The notes beneath the pieces are model-generated. The model saw only the letters and a list, made by a program, of their open reading frames with translations. It did not search any database and was not told the DNA's origin. Source: Rhizomys pruinosus (lineage: Eukaryota; Chordata; Mammalia; Rodentia; Spalacidae). From it: a stretch of 64,000 bases of DNA. Location of the stretch: contig VZQC01001040.1 in assembly GCA_009823505.1 (NCBI GenBank), positions 124,001-188,000 of the forward strand, read 5' to 3'. A program made the position numbers and the translations under genes. Shown here piece by piece: positions 55,781 to 64,000 of the stretch (position 1 is its first letter; the number at the start of each line of letters is the position of its first letter).

Positions 55781-57947
55781 TTTTTTTTTATTTAATTTTT
55801 ATTGATGCTTTGTGCATTTCATACATTTTTTCCAATTCAGTTCAGGCTTATTTCCCTTTCCCTTCCTCCCCCCACCCCCACCCCATGCCAGATCATGCAT
55901 TCTGCCATAACTGTCCTGCATCTTTCTCTCAGTTTTTTTTTTTCATTTTTCGCTATAAGTGATAATCCATGAGTACAAGCATCCTTCATGCAACACCTAT
56001 CTGCAGGCTGTTGTGCCCAAACACCTACAGCCCCACCATCCAGTGGGGGGTGACAGGTTGTTTGTTCAATCAAGTTGATCAAATGAGTGTCCAGACTACA
56101 TTGCTGTAGTTTCACCATTCACCCCAATCGCAGCCCTTACATTCTACCACGCCCCCTCTTCCGCAGGTTGTTCCCTAGGCTTAGAAAAGGGGCACAGGTG
56201 GATGAGAGGTAAAACAGTCCACTCTCTCTGGAGCTGTTGACTTGGACTCTGGTCAATTCTGGCTGTTTCCTTTCATGGGCTGACAGTTTGTCCAGGAATA
56301 ACCTTTCGATCCTACTAATGAAGAACAAGCAATTAGATATATAGGTATTTAAGCAGCACTAATAGTTATGGTAGGTTACTTTAGCATAGACACATGTTTG
56401 GATATGTTAATCCATGAATTACAATTTTCCCCCCTGTTAAATATGACAGGGTCTTACTGTGGCTTATAACAACTCCTAACTGCTAGAGGATGTAAGCTTG
56501 TGGCATCAGCCATGGTTTATTCTCCATGAGAGAGCCATAGCCAATTAGATTGGGATATACAGGACATGGCTGCCTCTGCTGCACAGTATTTCCGCAGGCT
56601 GAGGTGGTAGCTGGCCTGACGGTGGAGTCTTGCTTGACTAGGGAGACCGTATTTGCTTTATTGGTTTTAGTGGCCTTTGGTAAACACTCTCTGGCATTCC
56701 AGAGGCATCTGTACACTTGCATGTGCAGTCTCAATACATACCCTCCCATGTTAACGTCAGGTCTTTGGCAGCAGGGTCTTAGCGCTCTCCTCCTGCATGT
56801 ATCCCACTTAGAGGCAAGGAGCCCTTACCTTTTGTGGGCCTTGGATCCCCTGGCCAACATCACCTGGTAGAAACAATCCATTGCTGATGTCAGAGCTCCT
56901 GCATTAATACTTTGCCTGATGCAAGCCCTAGGACTTTAGTGTTATATTTGGTTCTGAACAGAGAGTAATATCTTTTCACAGTTCCATGCAATTAGTCAAT
57001 TAAGAAGGCAGTTTTACCGGTTTTATAAGAGATTACTCTAGAATAGTTGACTCCAATTTACAGTTGGAGGACGAACTCTCATCGTCCTATTTCTCCTTGT
57101 TTCTATTGGGGGGGAAGGCAAGAAGTCTCATATCAGAACCTTTGTGACCTAGAAGGGTAAGTTTCATTAGGACTCATTATAAATAGTTGTTACATGTAGG
57201 ATCCACAGAGGGGTTGATGTTTATGGCAATCTGAGGCTTGGGGGGATGGGTGGGAGAGGGACACGGGTGTATATTCGATTAAGGCATATTTAATTGACGT
57301 GAGCTCAGCACAGTACCCAGTTTCGCCTAGACACTGTCTACAGGACACATGGTGTTTTAGGACTTAGTAAAAGTAATATGTGTGTATATAAACAACATTG
57401 GTTTACAAGTCTGATAAAAGTGGTAATGCTCTGAGTTAAATGGAGATATTAATTTCGCTGTTGCCCACAATTTGCTTTACATAAAATCTGTAGAGCAATA
57501 ACTTTTGGATTGACACATACAAATGTTCTCTAAATTTTTCTGTTGTACAGTATCACTCTTGTAGCATTCTCTTTAAGATGATTTAACGTAAAAATTAAGT
57601 TTGCTTCCCAAGTTAATCATATATAGTCACCCAAAACAACATGAGTGAATTTGATTGAAATCTGTGCCTTGTTCCACCCTATAGTTATGTATAATCAACT
57701 GTCTTCTGGAGACTCATACGCTAAAAAAAAGGGGGGGGGGATACAGAAAGACATGAAACCTTTCGTCAAACCCTTGCAATTAAATCTTAAAATAACTATT
57801 GGAAAAAAATTTGTTTGTTCCAACAGGAAAAACACAACCAACTTAACGGCTGAGAAGAAAGATAGAGCTTGCATTGAGTAGGATGTACAAAAAGTGGCAA
57901 CGGAAAGGCTGACCCATCTAAACATTGAAAGGAAGAAAAGCCTGAGC
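55781..57947 (-). mobile_element. L1-tailed element with a 5' inversion (twin priming)
   Basis: 55781-57210 matches 15323-16790 in the same orientation: T-rich tail complement, C-rich tract at 55861-55884 and the unrecognised body. From about 57270 to 57947 the sequence matches 16795-17492 as its reverse complement; the two halves meet at equivalent points with almost no loss. TCATTCTATTT (55769) and TCATTCTGTTT (57948) flank the whole unit. Between the halves, 57222-57268 is a G-rich L1-tail-like piece absent from the 15-20 kb copy. No coding sequence is recognised. Confidence 0.75.
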
Positions 57948-57959
57948 TCATTCTGTTTT

Positions 57960-58541
57960 TTTCTTAAGCAGCGTGAGGGACACCATTGTGTTTGAATTGG
58001 CTCACAGCAAACTTAATAGAGAAAGGATTGCCAACGAGAAATGCCCACACACGAGCAATCACATTGAGCTTTGATATTTACATTTTCACATGTTTTGGGG
58101 TGTAAGAAGCAGAAAAGGAGCCATTCCTGGGAAGGTGAATAAGAAGGCATCCAGCAATGTTTTACTTCATTAGCTAGTATCATGATCTCACCTGTTGTCT
58201 TGGTGATGTTTGATGATCTTCCTACAGGTGATTCTTTTTGCTGCTCTGGGTATGTTTTATACATCCAAATTATAAATGTATAAAGATATTATCTTATGAA
58301 TATTCAAAAGGGGCAGAACATCAACATTTTAAAAAGAATGTTAAAGTCTTAGTTTCTACATGATATCATGCTGTCCCTGAACCCAGGGCTCGATCAGATA
58401 GGTTTACCCTCCCCTTCAGAGGTTGCAAGCACCAGTCAAAGGTATAGTGCTAACTCAAGACCACAGATCTCTAGGCACACCTCAGCCCGTAGCATCCTCA
58501 ATGGAGTGGCTTTGTCAAACAGCCATTGGTATCACAGAAGC
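57960..58541. other. Unassigned sequence
   Basis: No recognised repeat or gene. Confidence 0.45.
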
Positions 58542-58628
58542 CACACACACACACACACACACACAAAACAAAAAAAAAAAACAACAACAACAAAAAAAAA
58601 AAAAAAAAAAAAAAAAAACTTTTTTTTT
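58542..58628. repeat. (CA)n, then A-rich, then T9
   Basis: 11 CA units, an A-rich stretch with CAA interruptions and a 28-base A run, then directly a T run. Such head-to-head homopolymers are prone to length error. Confidence 0.95.
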
Positions 58629-58678
58629 CTAGGAAAAAGAAAGAAAAATGAGATTCTAAGTGGTACTTTAGGTCACAT

Positions 58679-59043
58679 TGTGGTGGATTGAATGAGAGTG
58701 TCCCCCATAGCTTTAAGTATTTGGACATTTGTGTCTCCAGTGTGAGCACTGTTCTTGGAGGCGCTTAGAAGTGTGGCTGTGCTGGAGGAAGTACATTATT
58801 GGGGCAGCTTAGTGAGTTTAACTAGCCTTGTGGTCTCCAGTTGCTCTCTCTCTCTCTCTGCTTCCTGTGCTCATTGTGAGACGTGACCCTCGGCTTGCTG
58901 CTCCAGCCCCGGCCACCATGCTTCCCACCACAATGGACTCTGATTCCCTGGAACCGTCAATTGTAAGCTCAAATAAACTCTTCCTTTTATAAGTTCCCTT
59001 GGTCATGGTGTTTTATCACAGCAATAGAAAAGTGACTAATACA
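58679..59043 (+). mobile_element. MaLR-type solo LTR, second copy
   Basis: About 365 bp of the same family as 39977-40398: TGTGGTGGATTGAATGAG start, TGTCCCCCATAG, TTAGTGAGTTTAAC, a short CT run, CAAATAAACTCTTCC and a CTAATACA end. ACAT is present at both edges, consistent with a 4-5 bp target duplication. Confidence 0.7.
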
Positions 59044-59167
59044 ACATCCATTGTTGGGCTTTTGCTTGCTTTTTAGGATATCACAGTAAAATTGCTTGCT
59101 GGTACCTTTAGTGATCTGTTTAGCCACTTAGTAATAGAGATGATTTCTAAATATGAGGACTGTTCTT

Positions 59168-59172
<5 letters not shown>

Positions 59173-59219
<47 letters not shown>
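59173..59219. repeat. (AG)n microsatellite
   Basis: About 23 AG units. Confidence 0.97.
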
Positions 59220-59223
<4 letters not shown>

Positions 59224-59537
59224 GTGAAAATCTGTGACCTGGAAATCAGCTACCTAGTATTGTATAACCACCTGATGTATCAGCTAGCTAGTATTGTATA
59301 ACACCCCAAATCTTACAATCTTACAATAATGAGCATTTATCATTTCTTCTGTCAGTTACATGTTAAGCTGAACTTGGCTGTCATGTCAGAGTCATCAATC
59401 ATGACAGGCTAGCTGGGGACTACATGGGACCTCACTGGTGGGCTTAGCAGCTGGCTGGCTGTTAGCTGGGGTCCAATGACAATCAGCCTATGTGTCTCTC
59501 ATCATCCTGCAGGTCTATCTTAGAATACTTGAACAGG

Positions 59538-59781
59538 GGGCTGGAGAGATAGCCTAGCGGTTAAGAGCACTGCCTGCTCTTGCAGAGGACCTGGGTTCGA
59601 GCCCCAGCACCCACATGGCGGCTAAGAACCGTCTGTAACTCCAATTCCAGGAGAACTCCAGTTCCAGGGGAATCCGAGACCCCCTTCTGACCTCCGCAGC
59701 ATTGCATGACATGGATGCACAGACCTACATGCAGACAGTACATTCACACACATATAGAAATAAATAAAATTATATAAAAAA
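59538..59781 (+). mobile_element. B2-class SINE with perfect 16-bp TSD
   Basis: GGGCTGGAGAGATAGCCTAG head, intact-looking B box GGGTTCGAGCCCC, tail AGAAATAAATAAAATTATAT. AGAATACTTGAACAGG lies at 59522-59537 and 59782-59797. Confidence 0.96.
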
Positions 59782-59932
59782 AGAATACTTGAACAGGACT
59801 CAAGAAAAGAGAAAGAGGTGTCTGCAGAACATCTTAAGGCCTTTACTTAGCATCACTTTAGAGCTTTCATTCTTGAATATTAGTTCAACATCTGACTCAT
59901 GTGTGTGAAGATTCTCAAGAACTAACAGAACA

Positions 59933-60368
59933 GGGCTGGAGAGACGGCTCAGTAAGCAAAGTGTCTGGGGTACAAGCACAAGGACCTGAGTTAAAATTCC
60001 CAACACCTATGTAAAGCCACATACAGGGAATGGCAAAATGATTTAGAAGGGAAAGGTAGTTGTCACTCAGCCCTGACAGCCTGAGTTCAATCCCTAGAAC
60101 CCATGTAAAGGTAGAAGGAGAGAACCAACTACCTAAAGTTGTCCTCTTACCTCCATATGGGCACTGTGGCACGTGTGTGTCTACACTCACACATCACACC
60201 CACACACAGTAATAATACATTTTAAAAATAACTCAGACACAGTGCTGCCTGTCTATAACCCCAGAGTGGGGACAGGGGGCAAAGACAGGAGGATCCATGG
60301 GACCACTGGCCAGCCACTTCAGCCAAATCAGTGAGCTCTAGGTTCAGTAAGGGACCCAGACTCTAAAA
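59933..60368 (+). mobile_element. B4-type composite SINE, sense, split by another SINE
   Basis: Head GGGCTGGAGAGACGGCTCAG to CAACACCTATGTAAAGCC; after the inserted element it resumes at CAGACACAGTGCTGCCTG and runs to CAGTAAGGGACCCAGACTC. Confidence 0.7.
60026..60235 (+). mobile_element. B3-like SINE nested in the B4-type SINE
   Basis: GACAGCCTGAGTTCAATCCC, GAGAACCAACTACCTAAAG and TTGTCCTCTTACCTCC, with a CA-rich and A-rich tail ending TTTTAAAAA. Confidence 0.65.
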
Positions 60369-60369
60369 A

Positions 60370-61897
60370 GAGATGAATTTCCTGGCTATTGTAAATACGG
60401 CAGAAATGAACATGGATGATCAGGTATCTCTGTAGTAGGGTGTAGAATCCTTTGCATATATTCCCAGGAGGAATTTAACTGAATCATGTGGTAGATCTAT
60501 TGCCAGCTTTTTAAAGAAGCTCCACACTGATTTCCATAGTGGCTACACCAGTTTACACTCCCACCAACAGTGAATAAGTGGTCCCTTCCCCCACCTCCTC
60601 ACCAACATTTATCATTTATTTGGGGGGATCTCGGCTATTCTGACTGAGGTATGATGAAATCTCAAAGTAGTTTTAGTTTGCATTTCCCTAATGGCTAAAA
60701 ATGTTCAACATTTCAAAAAGTATCTCTTAGCCATTTGTTTTGTCTTTTGAGAACTTGTCCCAATTTTTTATTGGGTTGTTTATTTAATGTTTAGCTTTTT
60801 AGTTCTTTGTATATTCTAGGTACTAGCCCTGTCTGTCGGATATATAGTTAGTAAAATGTTTTTCCATTCTGTAGGTTGTCTCATCATTCCACTGATGGTG
60901 TCATTCACTGGACCAAAGCTGTGTTGCTTCATGAGATTCTATGCTAGTCTTCGTGCTTGTGCTATCCAGGTCCTGTTCAAACAGGCCTTTCCTGTGCCTG
61001 TAAATTCCAGGGGATTCCCTGCTTTCTCCTTTATTGGATCGGGATATCAGATCTTACAGTGAGGTCCTGATCCACTTGGATTTTAATTTTGTGCAGGGTA
61101 AGAGATAGGCATCTTGATTCTAGAAGCTACAAGAACAACCAACCTGGTAAAAAAATATGCCCACTAGTGCAATAGTGGAACTAATGTTATGGGAGTGACC
61201 AACCACTTTATGCTTAGATTTAAGGCCTGTGTCACAAGATGGAGGCCATATCTGGTGCTGTCAATGGGCCAAGAACCTGTGACTAGACAGGTCACAGGCC
61301 ACAGAGAGAACTTACTATTTTTATTCTGCTAAGTGAATATAAACCCCAACTCCTAATGACATATTGTTATATCCATACATTAACGCATCTCATCTCCCAG
61401 CTCACACTAGAAAAGTTTCTTCTTGTAGCAGATGACAATTAAAATGGAGACCCACGGCTGGTAAGCATTCAGAGAATAGGGATTGTGAGAGCCAGAGGAA
61501 GTGGATGAATACAAGCTAACAGTGTTCTCTGGATACCACAGGATGGCTGCACATCTGAACCTGGGGTGATCGTGACGGCATGCACAAGACCTACCCAAGC
61601 CCAGGCCAGAAAAATTCCAGCATGGAGGGGAAAGGTAAGCAAGAAGTCCCCAGTCCTGAGGATCTATTGGTGACTGATACCTGTTGGGAGAGAGCTGCTG
61701 GGAAGATTGACTATATTCTAGGGAGGTAACTGCATCCAAGACACAAATTAGACTCAATAAACCTAAAAAACAAAATACAGGACATAAAGTGGGGGGTAAG
61801 AAGTAGGGGTGGATCTGAGAGTCGGTGATTGAGGGAGGTCTGAATATGGTCAAAGCATAGTGTGTGAAATTCTCAAAGAATAAAAATAGTCTTTTTA
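60370..61897. mobile_element. Rodent L1 (Lx-type) with a 5' inversion
   Basis: 60370-61130 is antisense ORF2 C-terminal-half sequence (CCACACTGATTTCCATAGTGG, CCACCAACAGTGAATAAG, CTTTGTATATTCTAGG). 61140-61897 is sense 3'UTR (CCAACCTGGTAAAAAAATATG, TTTAAGGCCTGTGTCACAAG, ATGCACAAGACCTACCC) ending AGAATAAAAATAG. TAAAAAGAGA occurs at both edges (60364 and 61898). The head-to-head order fits twin priming. Confidence 0.72.
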
Positions 61898-61981
61898 AAA
61901 AGAGAGACTAAAGACGATAACGGACATTGATTTCTGATCTCCACATACATAGGTACAAACAAGAGCATGTACACATGTATA

Positions 61982-62007
61982 ACACACACACACACACACA
62001 CACACAC
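61982..62007. repeat. (CA)n microsatellite
   Basis: 13 units. Confidence 0.96.
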
Positions 62008-62009
62008 GT

Positions 62010-62884
62010 GTTCACAAGTGGTAACAGGAAAGCATGCCACCCATCACAATGAGATGAGAGAAGAGGCGCGATCAGTACGAGGCTCGATGTTTTCCTCTCT
62101 AGCCAGGAGGCTGAGCACCAGGCATTGAAAAGACAGAAAACTGTGAGGGAACAGGAAGACAAATGAAGCAGCAGCCGTACGCCCCACTGTCAGGGAAGCT
62201 TGCTCCTTCTGGCCTCAGTCACTGCAAGCAGAAACATTCTGGGTTTGCAGAGGGAGGAAAAAAGGAAAATCAAGCCAAGAGTCAGTTCCCTTGGACAGTG
62301 AGCTAGGTTCAAGACTTCCATGAGGGTGCACTTGGGGAAGAGACCCCTTGGGGTGAACTTGGGAGCCAGCCGGGCTCCTCAAAATATCTTCCCTGTGCCC
62401 CATGCCCTCCCAGACCTCCAGAGAGCAGGCCCCCACTGCCTCTCAGTCAGGCCAGGCTCCTGGCAGAGTCACAGATGGCTGCAACTTTACAGCCAAAACT
62501 ACCTTTCCAGGAAAATGTTTCCACCTTCTGCAAAGGACACAGAAAGCACTGTACAAAGCAGAGGATCTCGAACTTCTCAGAAGCAGAAAATTCTTTACAC
62601 CAATGAGCAAACATGTTCTTCATCAAGACCTGGAGCTAAAACAAATCTGCCCCCCTTTAATTCTTTGCTGTCAGATACAACATATAGAAAAAATGTAAAT
62701 TTAAAGTAATTGTCACTAAAAATATAGACTAGATGTCAAAACTGAAAAACTGAGCATTTTTAAATTAAGTCTAAAGGTAGAAAACTCATTCATTAAAGTG
62801 CTCACGTCATACACATGAGAATCTGAGTTCCATCTCCAGAACACACATAGAAACGTTGGGCTCATTATAATGTGAATACCTTAA
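62010..62884. other. Unassigned sequence
   Basis: Mostly unrecognised. 62790-62860 may be an old tRNA-derived SINE remnant (AAGTGCTCACGTC, GAGTTCCATCTCCAG). The 129-codon frame at 62320-62709 has no family signature. Confidence 0.45.
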
Positions 62885-63315
62885 TGGGATCTAGAATGAA
62901 CTTACCACTTATTTTCAGGCTTTGTAATTGTGGCATATGAGGGGAGGGTATGTATGCATACTTTAGAGTAATGTAAAATTAAAGGGGAAAAATGTGAGTT
63001 CCTAAACAAGTTTTGGCATTAACATACAGTTTACTTTCAGATGTCATAATTTGGGTATACATGAATGTATGTGAAGAACATATATGCCTATTTTGGAGCA
63101 AGACAAATTGGAGGGAACAACAAAAGGACTGGGTCAAACAACTGACTGAAACAGTAAACTTCAGCCCAAAACGATACACCTCGGCATAGAAAAAATGATG
63201 CAAAACATGTATGGCAAAATGTATGAACTCGGGTGGGGTGGGGGGCATGGAAAAGGGAATGAGTCTAAACTGAACTGAGAAATGTTGTATGAATTGCACA
63301 AAACTTCAATTTAAA
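62885..63315 (+). mobile_element. L1 3' end, sense
   Basis: The body shares ACCACTTATTTTCAGGCT and TTTTAGAGTAATGTAAAATTAA with 25360-25480. It then has CAAAAGGACTGGGTCAAAC, the G-rich tract at 63231-63258 and a tail with CAATTTAAAAGAAC. Confidence 0.82.
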
Positions 63316-63339
63316 AGAACATTTAAAAAGAGAAAGAAA

Positions 63340-63512
63340 TGCTGGGCTCATGCTTGCAATCTCAGTGCTGGGGAGAAGGAGACAGGAAGATCCCTGGGCT
63401 CCGGGACCATTCATCCTAGACTAACTGGTGAATTCCAGACCAAGAGAGAGCTTGTCCCAAAGGAGAGAGAACATTCCTAAGGATGACAGCAGACGTCTTC
63501 TGGCCACCACAT
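63340..63512 (+). mobile_element. B4-type SINE fragment, sense
   Basis: GGGCTCATGCTTGCAATCTC, GGAGACAGGAAGATCCC, CAAGAGAGAGCTTGTCCC. It leads into the compound microsatellite. Confidence 0.55.
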
Positions 63513-63554
63513 GCTCTCTCTCTCTGGCTCTCTCTCTCTCTCTCTGTCTCTCTG

Positions 63555-63642
<88 letters not shown>
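63513..63642. repeat. (TC)n-(AC)n compound microsatellite
   Basis: About 100 bp of TC with a few GTC interruptions, then 15 AC units. Confidence 0.97.
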
Positions 63643-63645
<3 letters not shown>

Positions 63646-63719
63646 GCAAGGTTTTTAATTCTCCCGGCCAGTTTTGCTGACTGGACTTCACAACTCATCC
63701 CAACATGGCCAGTTATATG

Positions 63720-64000
63720 TTGCCATAGAACAATCACAAAATAAAGTGGTGAATTCAAAACATTTATTTCACTTGCCATTCTCAAGGATCAGTTGGAAAG
63801 TTCTTCTGCACCTGGCTGCCTTGATTGATCCCTAGTAAGATTCACACATCCTTGTAATCAGCTAATGGCTGGGTGGGGCTGCACCCAATTGATTGGTTGC
63901 TGATTGGCTGCTTCAGGGGCAGGGAAGGAGGGGGCTTTGACCATGTCTACCACCACCTACTATGCTAGCCTGGGTTGTTTACACAGCAGTAACTGATTAC
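63720..64000 (-). mobile_element. Possible ancient mammalian repeat, antisense
   Basis: CACTTGCCATTCTCAAGGATCAG, TCCTTGTAATCAGCTAATGG and GGGTTGTTTACACAGCAG loosely follow a mammal-wide medium-reiteration repeat. It runs off the window end. Low certainty. Confidence 0.3.

Noticed and set aside
59538..59640. tRNA gene at the head of the B2 element
   Set aside because: A and B box-like words are present, but there is no complete cloverleaf and the sequence continues as a B2 SINE with its own TSD.
63428..63785. Several overlapping frames with RERERE or SLSLSL runs
   Set aside because: Translation of the TC/AC microsatellite.

Overview
The window looks like gene-poor, repeat-rich nuclear DNA from a muroid rodent. 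The evidence is B1 (7SL-derived), B2/B3 and B4-type SINEs, many with 14-18 bp target-site duplications (TSDs), rodent LINE-1 sequence of several ages, MaLR-type solo LTRs, and long CT, CA and GAAA microsatellites. The L1 3' ends do not match the house-mouse L1 tails I know, so a cricetid or another non-Mus muroid is my guess; the sequence alone does not fix the species. I see no intact protein-coding gene and no convincing exon. Nearly all open frames lie in repeats or are short chance frames. The coding remnants are L1 ORF1/ORF2 pieces and a duplicated ankyrin-repeat pseudogene.

Layout. 1-9086: a 4-kb block present twice (1-4012 and 4994-9086), near-identical in long stretches but broken by indel-rich patches, and next to a single N at 4152. 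I read this mainly as a false duplication made during assembly. 9.1-14.1 kb: an antisense L1 3' end, an ancient L1, a 52-bp tandem duplication, and an L1 insertion whose middle falls in a 468-base N gap (12487-12954). 15.3-20.8 kb: one antisense L1 insertion with a perfect 15-bp TSD, carrying a 5'UTR with repeated monomer-like segments, ORF1, the 5' half of ORF2, then about 1.8 kb that is not recognisable ORF2, and an L1 tail. 21-37 kb: single-copy-looking DNA with scattered SINEs, old MaLR remnants, an L1 with a 5' inversion, and a chimeric B2-B1 SINE. 37.7-41.1 kb: antisense L1 3' end, two tandem copies of an ankyrin-repeat pseudogene, an L1-tailed retroposon split by a solo LTR, and an older L1 3'UTR. 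41-55 kb: more SINEs and LTR remnants, a 176-bp homopurine run, and an old L1 hit by a second copy of the L1-tailed retroposon. 55.8-58 kb: a 5'-inverted copy of the same 3' region found in the 15-20 kb L1. 58-64 kb: a second solo LTR, nested SINEs, another 5'-inverted L1, and an L1 tail.

The common theme is L1-driven retrotransposition. At least four different upstream bodies end in the same G-rich L1 3' tail. Two of them are flanked by TSDs, which suggests L1-tail-sharing, probably non-autonomous elements. Family names are from memory of consensus sequences; RepeatMasker with a species library would be the deciding check.
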